DNA from: Desulfoluna spongiiphila
GTDB lineage: Bacteria; Desulfobacterota; Desulfobacteria; Desulfobacterales; Desulfolunaceae
NCBI RefSeq assembly: GCF_900101345.1
Contig: NZ_FMUX01000008.1
Span: 70,650 to 134,649 of the forward strand
Length of the DNA stretch: 64,000 nucleotides
Reading direction: 5' to 3'
The position numbers and the translations under genes are program-made. The notes beneath the pieces were generated by a model. It searched no databases. It was not told the DNA's origin and worked only from the letters and a program-made list of their open reading frames with translations. Below are positions 43,532-52,909 of this stretch, in pieces; within the stretch, counting starts at the first letter, position 1; every line of letters starts with the position of its first letter.

Positions 43532-45556
43532 ATGACAAGACGTCCCAAGACCTCGCCGGGCATCCGGCCCTGCTGTTTCATGGCCCTTGGCTTTCTGCTG
43601 CTTCTCTGCTCACCGCTCCGGGCATCGGAACAGGAGGTGGTGGATTTAAGCATCGAGGATCTCATGAACATCAACGTCACCTCGGTGGGCAAAAAAGAGC
43701 AGAACCTCTCCGACAGCACGGCCGCTGTGTTTGTCATCACCAACCAGGACCTGAAGCGCTCCGGCGTGACGAACATTCCCGATGCCCTGCGCATGGTGCC
43801 CGGGCTCACGGTGTCCCGCATCGATTCCAACAAGTGGGCCGTGAACAGCCGGGGTGCCACCAGCCGATTTGCAGACAAGCTGCTGGTGTTCATCGACGGG
43901 CGCACCGTCTACACCCCGTTTTTCTCCGGGGTGTACTGGGAGGTGCAGGATGTGATGCTGGAGGATGTGGACCGCATCGAGGTCATCCGCGGCCCCGGGG
44001 CCACCCTCTGGGGTGCCAACGCGGTGAACGGAGTGATCAATATCATCACGAAACAAGCCTCGGACACCCAGGGAGGGGTGGTCACCGCAGGCGGAGGCAC
44101 CACCGAAGAAGGCTTTGCCGAAGCCCGTTACGGAGCCGCCATGGGAGACGCCACCCACGGCCGGTTTTATGCCAAGGGGTTCAAACGGGATGAGTTTGAA
44201 CGCCCATCCGGGGAAGGGGCCGGTGACGACTGGGAGATGGTACAGGGAGGATTCCGCGTGGACACCAGGACAACGGCCCGGGATACCCTCACCATCCAGG
44301 GAGATCTCTACGACGGGGAGATCAACCAGGAGCTGGTGCTGCCCACCCTCACACCGCCCTATGCGGAGAGCATCGACGACACCGCGGATGTCTCCGGAGG
44401 CAACCTGCTCACCCGCTGGCAACGCGTTCTCTCCTCCACCTCGGATATCACCCTTCAGCTGCTTTACGATGTCTCTGAACGCGAAGAGGCCTTTACCAAT
44501 GAAGAAAAAGAGAACATCGACGTGGACTTCCAGCATCACTTTAAGGCCGGGGACCGGCATGATATCGTCTGGGGCGCCGGTTACCAGCGGATCCACGACG
44601 AGCTGGCTGAAACCTCCGTGCTGACATACTCCCCGGAGAGCCGAACCGACGACCTCTTCAGCGCCTTTCTCCAGGATGAAATCCTCCTTATCGACCGGAA
44701 GCTCTGGCTCACCCTGGGCAGCAAGGTTGAACACAACGAGTCCACGGGGTATGAAGTCCAGCCAAGCGCGCGCCTCCTTTTTTCCCCCCGTCCCAACCAC
44801 AAACTCTGGGCCGCCGTGTCCCGTGCCGTGCGAACACCGTCCCGGGTCGAGCGCGACGGAGAGGTGATGCTCTACGTTGTGCCCCCCATGAGCACGGAGA
44901 ACCCGTCGCCTCTGCCCGTGGTGGTGACAGGCATCGGCGTGGACGACGAACAGTCCGAAGAGCTGATCGCCTACGAACTGGGGTACCGCTTCATGCCCAC
45001 CTCCACCGTTTCCGTCGATATCGCGGGCTATTACCACGACTACGATCACCTGCGGGTCACGCGCCTGGGCACCCCAGAATTCAAGGGGACCTACATCGAA
45101 CAGCCCTTTCTCCTGCTCCATGAGTTCTCATCCCAGGCCTACGGCGGAGAGCTGGCCGCCGCGTGGCAGGTGACGGACTGGCTGAAAGAAGACCTTGCCT
45201 ACACCTACCTGAACAGCGACCTGGAAGAGGAAGGGCAGGTGGGCCGGGAGCCGACCCATCAGGTCTCCCTCCGCTCGGCCGTGGATGTCACGAAAACCGT
45301 GGAACTGGACCTCTGGTTTCGGTACGTGGACGACTCCAGCGCCGCCTATGCCGCGTCCCCGGACGGCACATACGAGATCGACAGCTACCTCACCCTGGAC
45401 GCGCGGCTGGCATGGCGCCCGATGCCGGCCCTTGAGTTGTCTGTGGTGGGCCAGAACCTGCTTGAAAGCAGCCACCAGGAATATGTCATGGAAAATTACG
45501 GTCTGCCCACCGAGGTCCCGCGCAGTGTGTACGGTAAAATCACCTACCGTTTTTAA
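43532..45556 (+). CDS. TonB-dependent outer-membrane receptor of a signalling operon
   Basis: A 674-residue receptor from ATG 43532 (GAGGG upstream). Signal peptide with CCFMALGFLLLLCSPLRASE; then VVDLSIEDLMNINVTSVGKK and a plug domain with NIPDALRMVPGLTVSRIDSN, VNSRGATSRFADKLLVFIDG, VYTPFFSGVYWEVQDVMLED and IEVIRGPGATLWGANAVNGV. The barrel ends VPRSVYGKITYRF. The SIEDLMNI..TSVGKKEQ segment is common in receptors that sit with YfiR and c-di-GMP genes, as here. Ligand unknown. Confidence 0.92.
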   Translation: MTRRPKTSPGIRPCCFMALGFLLLLCSPLRASEQEVVDLSIEDLMNINVTSVGKKEQNLSDSTAAVFVITNQDLKRSGVTNIPDALRMVPGLTVSRIDSNKWAVNSRGATSRFADKLLVFIDGRTVYTPFFSGVYWEVQDVMLEDVDRIEVIRGPGATLWGANAVNGVINIITKQASDTQGGVVTAGGGTTEEGFAEARYGAAMGDATHGRFYAKGFKRDEFERPSGEGAGDDWEMVQGGFRVDTRTTARDTLTIQGDLYDGEINQELVLPTLTPPYAESIDDTADVSGGNLLTRWQRVLSSTSDITLQLLYDVSEREEAFTNEEKENIDVDFQHHFKAGDRHDIVWGAGYQRIHDELAETSVLTYSPESRTDDLFSAFLQDEILLIDRKLWLTLGSKVEHNESTGYEVQPSARLLFSPRPNHKLWAAVSRAVRTPSRVERDGEVMLYVVPPMSTENPSPLPVVVTGIGVDDEQSEELIAYELGYRFMPTSTVSVDIAGYYHDYDHLRVTRLGTPEFKGTYIEQPFLLLHEFSSQAYGGELAAAWQVTDWLKEDLAYTYLNSDLEEEGQVGREPTHQVSLRSAVDVTKTVELDLWFRYVDDSSAAYAASPDGTYEIDSYLTLDARLAWRPMPALELSVVGQNLLESSHQEYVMENYGLPTEVPRSVYGKITYRF

Positions 45557-45565
45557 GGCTATCGG

Positions 45566-46141
45566 ATGACATACTTGAAATACATTCTCCGTACATGCCG
45601 TGTGGTCTCATGTACGGCCCTGATCTTTCCGGTCCCGCTCATTTCCGGACCGAAAAACACCCTTGCGGCGACCCTGGATGAACCCACGGTCAAAGCGGCC
45701 TTCGTTCTCAATTTTGCCAGATATACCCAATGGCCCGAGGATCGTTTTGAAACGGCCTCAGCCCCCTGTGAACTCACGGTATTCGGGGGCGAAGGCGTGG
45801 AAGAGGCGTTTCAACGCATTGAAGGAAAACCCATCGGCACCCGCCGTTTAAAGGTTCGTTTCACGCACGATACGGCGGCACTTGATGGATCCCATATCAT
45901 ATTTTTCTGCAACGGCACGCCCCCTGGGGAGCTTGCAAGGGCCCTTGAGGTCGTCAAAGAGGACACGACCCTTACCATCGGCGACGAGATGCCCCGTTTC
46001 TTAGGAAACGGGGGGCTTATCAACATGTTCAAGAAAAACGACCGGCTGCGGTTTGAAATCAACGTGGAACGAGCCCTGCAGGTGAGGCTGAAATTCAGGT
46101 CCCGCCTGCTGCGGCATGCAATCATTGTGGGTGGCCCATGA
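45566..46141 (+). CDS. YfiR/DUF4154 periplasmic protein
   Basis: 191 residues with an N-terminal hydrophobic export signal ([16 protein letters not shown]) and a YfiR domain: [49 protein letters not shown] and [20 protein letters not shown], ending [20 protein letters not shown]. YfiR-type proteins are periplasmic inhibitors of membrane signalling proteins. It lies between receptor and hybrid kinase (4-base overlap with the latter), consistent with controlling that kinase. Confidence 0.92.
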   Translation: MTYLKYILRTCRVVSCTALIFPVPLISGPKNTLAATLDEPTVKAAFVLNFARYTQWPEDRFETASAPCELTVFGGEGVEEAFQRIEGKPIGTRRLKVRFTHDTAALDGSHIIFFCNGTPPGELARALEVVKEDTTLTIGDEMPRFLGNGGLINMFKKNDRLRFEINVERALQVRLKFRSRLLRHAIIVGGP

Positions 46142-48987
46142 GCGGCGGTAACGCGATACGAAACCTTAAAAACCTGTCCATCCGGACCAAACTGTTTCTG
46201 CTCTTCAGCCTTCCGGCGGTCCTGACGGTGATCCTTTTGTCCACGGCCCTTGTTTTCAAAGAGAAGTGGACCAGCAGGAAGAACCTGGTACGGGAACTTG
46301 GCTCCATGGCCGATGTCGTGGCGGTGAACAGCGGCCCGGCCCTGCTGTTCAACGACGAACTGTCGGCGCGGGAAACCCTGGTCTCCCTTAAAGCAAAGCC
46401 TGAGATAGCCACCGCAATCCTCTACGATACCCGGGGAACTGTCTACAGCAGCTACAGCCCTCCCGGTACGGACCAGGGGGCCCTCATGGCCGAACTCACC
46501 AGGGCCTACCCGGACAGGGAGGCGCTTTTCCGGGAGATTATCCGGGAAAAAAAGACCATCTTTCTGGTTGTGGACCATGCCCACGTAATCCGGCCTGTCA
46601 TTGCAAACGCCGAAGCCATCGGCGCCATCCACCTGGTGGACAACATGCAGCAGGTACGCAGCAGGCTCCATACCGACTACATGGTCTTTGCGTTTTTCGT
46701 GGCCTTTGCCCTGCTTTTCATCATCCTGATGTCGGCCAAGATGCAGATCATCTTCACCGGCCCTTTGCTGGGGCTCATGCAGTCCATGAACCGCGTGATC
46801 CGGGAAAAGGACTATGCGGTGCGGGTTCGCAAGGAGAGCAGCGACGAATTCGGCACCCTCATCGACCGGTTCAACGACATGCTCGGGGAGATCCAGCGGC
46901 GTGACAACGAGCTGAAGGCCCACAGCCAGGGACTTATCCGGGCCAAGGACGATGCGGAAAAAGCCACCCGGGTCAAATCCCAATTCCTGGCCAACATGAG
47001 CCATGAGATCCGCACCCCCATGAACGGTGTCCTGGGCATGGCCGGCCTGCTGCTGCGGACCCACCTGACCGCCAAACAGGAACACTATGTTCAGACCATT
47101 CAAAATTCCGGGGAGTCCCTGCTCACCATCATCAACGATATCCTTGATTTTTCGAAAATCGAGGCGGGCAGGCTGGAACTCGAAGCCATCGACTTTGACC
47201 TGCGGGTTCTCATCGAAAGCGTTGTGGAACTGCTCCTCTTGCGCGCCCACGCCCAGGGCAACGAGTTGAGTGTCGTGATCTCCGAGGCCACCCATACTCA
47301 CTTGCGCGGGGACCCCACCCGTCTTCGCCAGGTGCTCACGAATCTCATCGGAAATGCCGTCAAGTTTACGGAAAAAGGCTCGGTGGTGGTTCGGGCAGCA
47401 ACCACACCGGCAGGGGACAACACCGTGGAGCTCAACGTGTCGGTGGAGGACACCGGCATCGGTATCAGGCCCCGGGACCGCCTCAAACTGTTCAAGCCCT
47501 TTTCCCAGGCCGACGGCTCCACAACCCGAAAATACGGAGGGTCCGGCCTTGGCCTGGCCATCTCCATGGAGATCATCTCCCTTATGGGGGGCCGCCTTGA
47601 CTGCGAAAGCGAGCCGGGGAGGGGATCACGGTTCTTTTTCACCGTGACCCTTCCCGTGGCGAAGGAAAGCTGGACACGATCCCCTTCCGTGCTGCTCACC
47701 GACATGAACCACCTCAACGTCCTTGTCATCGACAAAAAGGGAGCCAACCGGAAAATGCTCCACACCATGCTCGCATCCCTTGGCATCCACCACACAACAA
47801 CCGAAGACGACAGCGCGGCCCTATCCCTGCTCCTTGAGGGAGGGGGATCAGGCCGCCCCTTTGACCTCGTGATCCTGGTGGACAACCCCGCTGAAACCCA
47901 TGGCCTGGACCTGGCACGGACCATCACATCCCACCCGGAGCTTACAGGCACTCCCATCATCCTCATCACCCCACCGGGATTTCGAGGAGAGGCCAGGGAG
48001 GCGGCCCGTGCGGGGGTTGCAGCCTATCTGACCCAACCGGTAAGCGGAGCCGACCTCAACGCGGCCCTCATCAAGATCCTGTCCGGCGGCGCTCAGGGAG
48101 CCGAGACCCCGCTGATCACCCAGCACTCCATTGCCGAAGAGAAGAAGCGGTTTCACCGCCATGTCCTCGTGGTGGAGGACAACGAAACCAACCGCGAAGT
48201 TGCCGTCTCCATGCTGAGGCTGTTCGGATGCAGCACCGAGGTTGCCGTAAACGGGAAAGAAGCCGTGACCGCCTTTCGTGACACCGGTTCCTACGACCTC
48301 ATCCTCATGGACTGCCAGATGCCGGTCCTGGACGGGTACGGGGCCACCGAAGAAATCCGCCGCATGGAAAAAGAAAAGGGGCTCCCCCATACGCCCATCG
48401 TGGCCCTTACTGCCCACGCCCTGGGCGGAGATATCCACCGCTGCCTGGCCTCGGGCATGGACAACTACATCAGCAAACCCTTTGACACCGAGGACATCGG
48501 AGCGACCCTGAAGCAGTGGTTCCCCGCCGACGCTGCGGACACACCGGCACCTGTGACGGCACACCTCCTGCCTGCCTCACCCCGGTCACGCAGGGCCCCA
48601 GAGGAGCCGTCGGTCGACCCTGGCCGTGAGCTGCTCATTGATCCCAGACGCCTTGCGGCCCTGCAGGAGCTGCAGGTGGACGGAGAACCCGACATCATCG
48701 TCCAGATCTGCAGCGCGTACCTGAAGAATTCGGCCGTCCTCTGGAGCCAGATCACACAGGCTATGGATCCCTTCGACATGGACACCCTCCAACGGGCGTC
48801 CCACAGCCTGAAGTCGAGCAGCGCCAATGTCGGTGCCGTCCGCCTTGCCGGGCTGTGCAGGGACCTTGAAATGGACTGCAGCAGGCAGCATGTCGACAAT
48901 GCAGAACACATGGTAAAAGCCATCGAATCGGAACTCGTTATGGTCAGGGATGCCTTGGCTGAGGAGATAGCGTCACATGATGTATGA
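46138..48987 (+). CDS. Membrane hybrid histidine kinase (HAMP-HisKA-HATPase-REC-REC-Hpt)
   Basis: 949 residues. Two membrane helices (about 20-40 and 182-202) enclose a CHASE8-like periplasmic domain; then HAMP, HisKA with the phospho-acceptor in [20 protein letters not shown] (near 287), HATPase with [13 protein letters not shown] and [14 protein letters not shown], a degenerate receiver (about 520-640), a full receiver with LVVEDNETN and phospho-Asp in [14 protein letters not shown] (near 722), and a C-terminal Hpt with [14 protein letters not shown] (near 887). This BarA-like architecture supports a phosphorelay. The start overlaps yfiR by 4 bases and the end overlaps the next gene by 11. 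Confidence 0.94.
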   Translation: MSGGNAIRNLKNLSIRTKLFLLFSLPAVLTVILLSTALVFKEKWTSRKNLVRELGSMADVVAVNSGPALLFNDELSARETLVSLKAKPEIATAILYDTRGTVYSSYSPPGTDQGALMAELTRAYPDREALFREIIREKKTIFLVVDHAHVIRPVIANAEAIGAIHLVDNMQQVRSRLHTDYMVFAFFVAFALLFIILMSAKMQIIFTGPLLGLMQSMNRVIREKDYAVRVRKESSDEFGTLIDRFNDMLGEIQRRDNELKAHSQGLIRAKDDAEKATRVKSQFLANMSHEIRTPMNGVLGMAGLLLRTHLTAKQEHYVQTIQNSGESLLTIINDILDFSKIEAGRLELEAIDFDLRVLIESVVELLLLRAHAQGNELSVVISEATHTHLRGDPTRLRQVLTNLIGNAVKFTEKGSVVVRAATTPAGDNTVELNVSVEDTGIGIRPRDRLKLFKPFSQADGSTTRKYGGSGLGLAISMEIISLMGGRLDCESEPGRGSRFFFTVTLPVAKESWTRSPSVLLTDMNHLNVLVIDKKGANRKMLHTMLASLGIHHTTTEDDSAALSLLLEGGGSGRPFDLVILVDNPAETHGLDLARTITSHPELTGTPIILITPPGFRGEAREAARAGVAAYLTQPVSGADLNAALIKILSGGAQGAETPLITQHSIAEEKKRFHRHVLVVEDNETNREVAVSMLRLFGCSTEVAVNGKEAVTAFRDTGSYDLILMDCQMPVLDGYGATEEIRRMEKEKGLPHTPIVALTAHALGGDIHRCLASGMDNYISKPFDTEDIGATLKQWFPADAADTPAPVTAHLLPASPRSRRAPEEPSVDPGRELLIDPRRLAALQELQVDGEPDIIVQICSAYLKNSAVLWSQITQAMDPFDMDTLQRASHSLKSSSANVGAVRLAGLCRDLEMDCSRQHVDNAEHMVKAIESELVMVRDALAEEIASHDV

Positions 48988-51103
48988 AAAGCATACACGG
49001 AAAAAACCGCTGGCCCTGATTGCAGATGACGATCTTTCTCTGCGTCTCTCCATGAAAGCGGCCTTGAAGAAGTTTGATTTCGACGTCCTGGAGGCGGAAA
49101 ACGGGCGTCAGGCCCTTACCCTCTTCAACGCCGAAAAACCGGATTTCATTCTCCTTGACGTCATCATGCCGGAGATGGACGGGTTTGAAGTCTGCGCAGC
49201 CATCCGCAAGTCCCTCCACGGCAGGTACCCCCAGATTCTCATGGTAACGGGCTTGGACGATGTGGACTCAACGGCCAGGGCCTTTGAGGTCGGGGCCAAC
49301 GACTTTGTCTCAAAACCCATCAACTGGGTGATGCTGGGCCACAGGGCCCGCTACATGCTCCGGGCCGGGTACGCCTTCCGGGAGCTTTACATGAGCCAGA
49401 GCCGCCTGGCCAAGACCCAGGAACTCGCCAAACTGGGGAACTGGCAGATCGACCTGAAGAGCCTCGAATTCCACTGCTCCTCCGAAGCCAGCCGCCTGTT
49501 GAGGCTCGACACCGGCAAAGCCCCTGTCTCCCTGGATGATTTTCTGGCGCCCATCATGGGCCATGAAAAGGACAAGGTCAGAAAGGAGATGGACGACGCG
49601 GTGAAGGCGCGGAAAAACATGAGCGTGAGCTACAGCGTTCTTTACCCCGACGGAACCCAGAAACACATCCTCAACCAGGGAGAGATCCTCTTCAACGAAA
49701 ACGGCATGCCGGAGATGATGCTGGGGGTGGTGCAGGATGTCTCCCAGCTGAAACGCGCCGAAGAGGAGATCATCCACCTGGCCTTTTACGACGGGCTCAC
49801 GGGGCTGGCCAACCGGATGCTGTTTCTGGACCGCCTGGACATGGCCATCAAAGACGCCACGCGCAACAACCAGAAATTTGCGCTCCTCTTCCTCGACCTT
49901 GACCGGTTCAAACGCATCAACGACACATTAGGCCATCACATGGGGGACCTGCTCCTGAAACAGGTGGCAGAAAAGATGCAGGCCTGCATTCGATGCACGG
50001 ACCTGGCCACACGGGGTGCCATGGACAGCTCCGAGCCCACCATCTCCAGGCTGGCAGGGGACGAGTTCACCATCATTTTGTCCAATATCCGATCCCCTGA
50101 AAGTGCCGCCGTGGTGGCCAGGCGCCTCATCAAAGAGATCTCCACGGAATACGACCTGGACGGGCAGGAGGTGTCGGTATCCGCCAGCATCGGGATCAGC
50201 GTCTTTCCCAACGACGGCCAGACCGCCGACATCCTGCTCAGAAATGCCGACTCGGCCATGTACAACGCCAAAAACAGCGGGAAAAACCAGTTCCAGTTCT
50301 ACATCGAGTCCCTGAACATCGTTGCCACCGAACGGTTTTCCCTTGAAAGGGACCTTGCTCGGGCCATCGACCGTGATGAGTTCGTGCTGTACTTTCAGCC
50401 CCAGATCGACCTCGCCACCCGCAAAATCGTCGGTGCCGAGGCCTTGATCCGATGGATGCATCCCCAAAAGGGGATGGTCCCGCCCGATAAGTTCATCCAT
50501 GTGGCCGAGGAATCGGGCCTGATCATCGAGATCAACAAGTGGGTGCTGCTCAAGGCCTGCAGCCAGAGCAACGAATGGGTAAAGGACGGGTTCCCCGCCT
50601 TGAGCATTGCCGTCAACCTCTCCGGCTACAAGTTTGCCCACCAGAACATCGTGGAGAGCATCCGGGACGTCCTCCAGGTCACCCGCCTCGATCCGGGCAA
50701 CATCGAGGTGGAGATCACGGAAACCATCCTCATGCAGGAGACCGAAGAGACCATCGAGACCCTCAAACAGATCAAAGACCTCGGCGTGCGCATCGCCCTG
50801 GACGATTTCGGCACCGGGTACTCCTCCTTAAGCTACCTCACCACCTTTCCCGTGGATGTCATCAAGATCGACCGTTCCTTTGTCATCGGAAGCACCATGC
50901 ACAAAAACAACCGCATCATCATCAAGGCAATCATCGCCATGGGCCACAGCCTGGGCAAAAAAATCCTGGCCGAGGGCATCGAAACCGAAGAACAGTTCGA
51001 GCTGCTGAAAGAGTACGGCTGCGACGAAGCCCAGGGGTACTATTTCAAAGCCCCCGTGCCCGCAACGGAATTCACCCGGCTTCTCAAAAAAGGAGCTCTG
51101 TAA
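48977..51103 (+). CDS. Response regulator with PAS, GGDEF and EAL domains
   Basis: 708 residues: receiver with IADDD and phospho-Asp in [17 protein letters not shown] (near 59), a PAS-like segment (about 145-265), a GGDEF domain whose active site reads [10 protein letters not shown] (near 360; AGDEF is a functional variant), and an EAL domain with [18 protein letters not shown] and [13 protein letters not shown], all c-di-GMP phosphodiesterase residues present. It overlaps the hybrid kinase and is its probable phosphorelay output, changing c-di-GMP levels. Net direction (synthesis or breakdown) cannot be told. Confidence 0.93.
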   Translation: MMYEKHTRKKPLALIADDDLSLRLSMKAALKKFDFDVLEAENGRQALTLFNAEKPDFILLDVIMPEMDGFEVCAAIRKSLHGRYPQILMVTGLDDVDSTARAFEVGANDFVSKPINWVMLGHRARYMLRAGYAFRELYMSQSRLAKTQELAKLGNWQIDLKSLEFHCSSEASRLLRLDTGKAPVSLDDFLAPIMGHEKDKVRKEMDDAVKARKNMSVSYSVLYPDGTQKHILNQGEILFNENGMPEMMLGVVQDVSQLKRAEEEIIHLAFYDGLTGLANRMLFLDRLDMAIKDATRNNQKFALLFLDLDRFKRINDTLGHHMGDLLLKQVAEKMQACIRCTDLATRGAMDSSEPTISRLAGDEFTIILSNIRSPESAAVVARRLIKEISTEYDLDGQEVSVSASIGISVFPNDGQTADILLRNADSAMYNAKNSGKNQFQFYIESLNIVATERFSLERDLARAIDRDEFVLYFQPQIDLATRKIVGAEALIRWMHPQKGMVPPDKFIHVAEESGLIIEINKWVLLKACSQSNEWVKDGFPALSIAVNLSGYKFAHQNIVESIRDVLQVTRLDPGNIEVEITETILMQETEETIETLKQIKDLGVRIALDDFGTGYSSLSYLTTFPVDVIKIDRSFVIGSTMHKNNRIIIKAIIAMGHSLGKKILAEGIETEEQFELLKEYGCDEAQGYYFKAPVPATEFTRLLKKGAL

Positions 51104-51132
51104 TCAAGGTAGCTGTTCAGTTCCACAAAGCA

Positions 51133-51304
51133 GCCTCCGGCGGCAAGGTGTGCCACCTTGAAAGCAGGTTGCGGATGCGTTTTGCCCCTCGTTCCTCGGG
51201 TCAACTCACATCCGCCTTTAAAGTAAAATTCACCTAAAAAGATCTTTTAAAACCTGTTTGTTAAACTTTTTAAAAGCTTAGCCCCCGGCAGGGCCGCCGG
51301 AGGC
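51133..51304 (-). repeat. Dispersed intergenic repeat, copy D (full length)
   Basis: GCCTCCGGCGGCAAGGTGTG to GGCAGGGCCGCCGGAGGC, in the same orientation as copy C. The left half contains CACCTTGAAAGCAGGTTGCG and CCTCGTTCCTCGGG; the right half TTTTAAAACCTGTTTGTTAA. Degenerate outer ends (TAGCTGTTCAG at about 51109 and AAGCTAAATAC after 51310) may be remains of the CTATTCAGC/GCTGAATAG tips. Confidence 0.85.
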
Positions 51305-51478
51305 TTTTTTAAGCTAAATACATACAAAAGAAAAAAACCTCGCCAAATCCCTCGATTCGGTGGCCCATAGCTGATATGTAACGGGGCTGACCGGCTGTGG
51401 AGCCGGTATGAATCAAACGGAACATAACGCCGGGGGCCTTTTATTCAGGGTGGTTACGGCTTTCAAGGACAAAGAAAC
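51305..51478 (+). other. Leader region of cvfB
   Basis: No gene. A T-run just after repeat copy D may terminate upstream transcription. A hairpin ACCGGC-TGTGGA-GCCGGT at 51390-51407 lies in the leader. AAGGAC precedes the cvfB ATG. No riboswitch class is recognised. Confidence 0.4.
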
Positions 51479-52312
51479 ATGCTCAAGATCGGTCAGATGA
51501 ACTCACTTGTTGCCGAGCGCTACATGGAATTCGGCTTCTACCTCAACACCCGGGAGGAGCAGGTGCTTCTCCCGAACAAATATGTACCCGAAGGCTTTAA
51601 GCTGGGAGACCGCATCAACGTCTTTGTCTACACCGACTCCGAAGACCGCCCCGTGGCAACCACCCTGACCCCCAAAGCCATGGTGGGGGACTTCGCCCTG
51701 CTGACGGTGAAAGATGTGAATCCCTTCGGGACCTTTTTTGACTGGGGCCTTGAAAAGGACCTGCTGGTGCCCAAGAGCGAGCAGCAGAAGCCCATGGCCG
51801 TGGGGGAAAAGCATGTGGTGTATGTCAGCCTGGATGAGGAGACCGGAAGGGTCTTCGGCTCCACGCGCCTGGGACGGCACTGTTCAAAATTTTCCATGGG
51901 CCAGGAAGAGGGGCAGAAGGTGTCCCTCCTGATCTACGGCATCACCAAGCTGAGCATCCAGGCGGTGATCGACGACGAATGCCTGGGCATCCTCTACCGA
52001 AACGAAGTGTTCTCAAAGGTTGCCATCGGTGACCGGATCACCGGGTACGTCTCCCGCATCCGGGAGGACGGAAAAATCGACCTGACCTTGAAAAAACCGG
52101 GCTACCAGTCCGTTGCCGGATCCGCGAACCGCGTACTGGAGATCCTCGAGGAGGCCGGAGGCTTTGTGGCCTGCCACGACAAAAGCACCCCGGAGGAGAT
52201 CAAACGCATCTTTTCCATGAGCAAAAAAGAGTTCAAACGCACGGTGGGGGCGCTTTACAAGAAAGGCTTCATCGAATTGAGCGATACGGGCATTCGCCTG
52301 AAAGAGGATTAG
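51479..52312 (+). CDS. cvfB: CvfB-type S1 RNA-binding protein
   Basis: 277 residues: three S1-like domains and a C-terminal winged helix. RYMEFGFYLNTREEQVLLPN at the start, DFALLTVKDVNPFGTFFDWG LEKDLLVP in the second domain, ITGYVSRIREDGKIDLTLKK P in the third, and STPEEIKRIFSMSKKEFKRT VGALYKKGFI in the winged helix are family hallmarks. CvfB binds RNA and affects gene expression. The protein appears complete. Confidence 0.93.
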   Translation: MLKIGQMNSLVAERYMEFGFYLNTREEQVLLPNKYVPEGFKLGDRINVFVYTDSEDRPVATTLTPKAMVGDFALLTVKDVNPFGTFFDWGLEKDLLVPKSEQQKPMAVGEKHVVYVSLDEETGRVFGSTRLGRHCSKFSMGQEEGQKVSLLIYGITKLSIQAVIDDECLGILYRNEVFSKVAIGDRITGYVSRIREDGKIDLTLKKPGYQSVAGSANRVLEILEEAGGFVACHDKSTPEEIKRIFSMSKKEFKRTVGALYKKGFIELSDTGIRLKED

Positions 52313-52320
52313 ATCCAAGC

Positions 52321-52846
52321 AACTTGGAGCGCCGCACTCCGGTGCGGCATACGCTTCGGTACACGAAAAAGCCGCACAGGCGTGCGGCGCTCCTTAAGAC
52401 ACGCCCAGCCAAAGCCGTCATGCCACACGAGGGACAGGATGAGATCAAGGCCTGAGACAAAGACCCCTTGAAAGCAGCTTTCCGCAACCGTGGCTTTTTC
52501 ATCCCAACCCCGCATTTGTAAAAATACCCCGTAGAGCCACCAAACAACCTGGAGCGCCGCACTCCGGTGCGGCATACGCTCCGGTACACGAAAAAAGCCG
52601 CACAGGCGTGCGGCGCTCCTTAAGACACGCCCAGCCAAAGCCGTCATGCCGCACGAGGGACCGGATGAGATCAAAGCCTGAGACAAAAACCCCTTGAAAG
52701 CAGGTGTCCGCAACCATGGCTTTTCACCCCAAACCCGCATTTGTAAAAATACCCCGTAGAACAAAACAACCTGGAGCGCCGCACTCCAGTGCGGCATACG
52801 CTTCGGTACATGATAAAGCCGCACAGGAGTGTGGCGCTCCTTGAGG
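52321..52846. repeat. Tandem array of three ~225-bp units with 68-bp palindromes
   Basis: Units begin at about 52321, 52546 and 52768 (spacing 225 and 222 bases; the third is cut short). Each starts with a palindrome of about 68 bp, GGAGCGCCGCACTCC...GGAGTGCGGCGCTCC-like, at 52326-52393, 52551-52619 and 52773-52840. The following spacer includes CCGCATTTGTAAAAATACCC CGTAGA. A fourth palindrome stands alone at 63062-63129. The open frames across this array are by-products of the palindromes. Confidence 0.85.
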
Positions 52847-52909
52847 CCCAAAGCCCAGCAAAAACATTAGTCTTTTCCTTTCAGTAGCTTAGGCACCAAG
52901 TCTCATGTA

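Noticed and set aside
45811..47301. Long minus-strand open frame opposite yfiR and the hybrid kinase
   Set aside because: Crosses two well-defined genes, contains no recognisable domain and has the His/Gly/Asp-rich character of antisense frames.
52321..52846. Repeated palindromic units that could be taken for a CRISPR array
   Set aside because: Units are about 225 bp with nearly identical spacers and only three copies; CRISPR has 24-40 bp repeats and unique spacers. No cas genes nearby.
52309..52851. Minus-strand frames across the tandem palindrome array
   Set aside because: The apparent protein repeats (ERRTPVRLF, GAYAAPECGAP) are direct readings of the palindromes and have no ribosome site.
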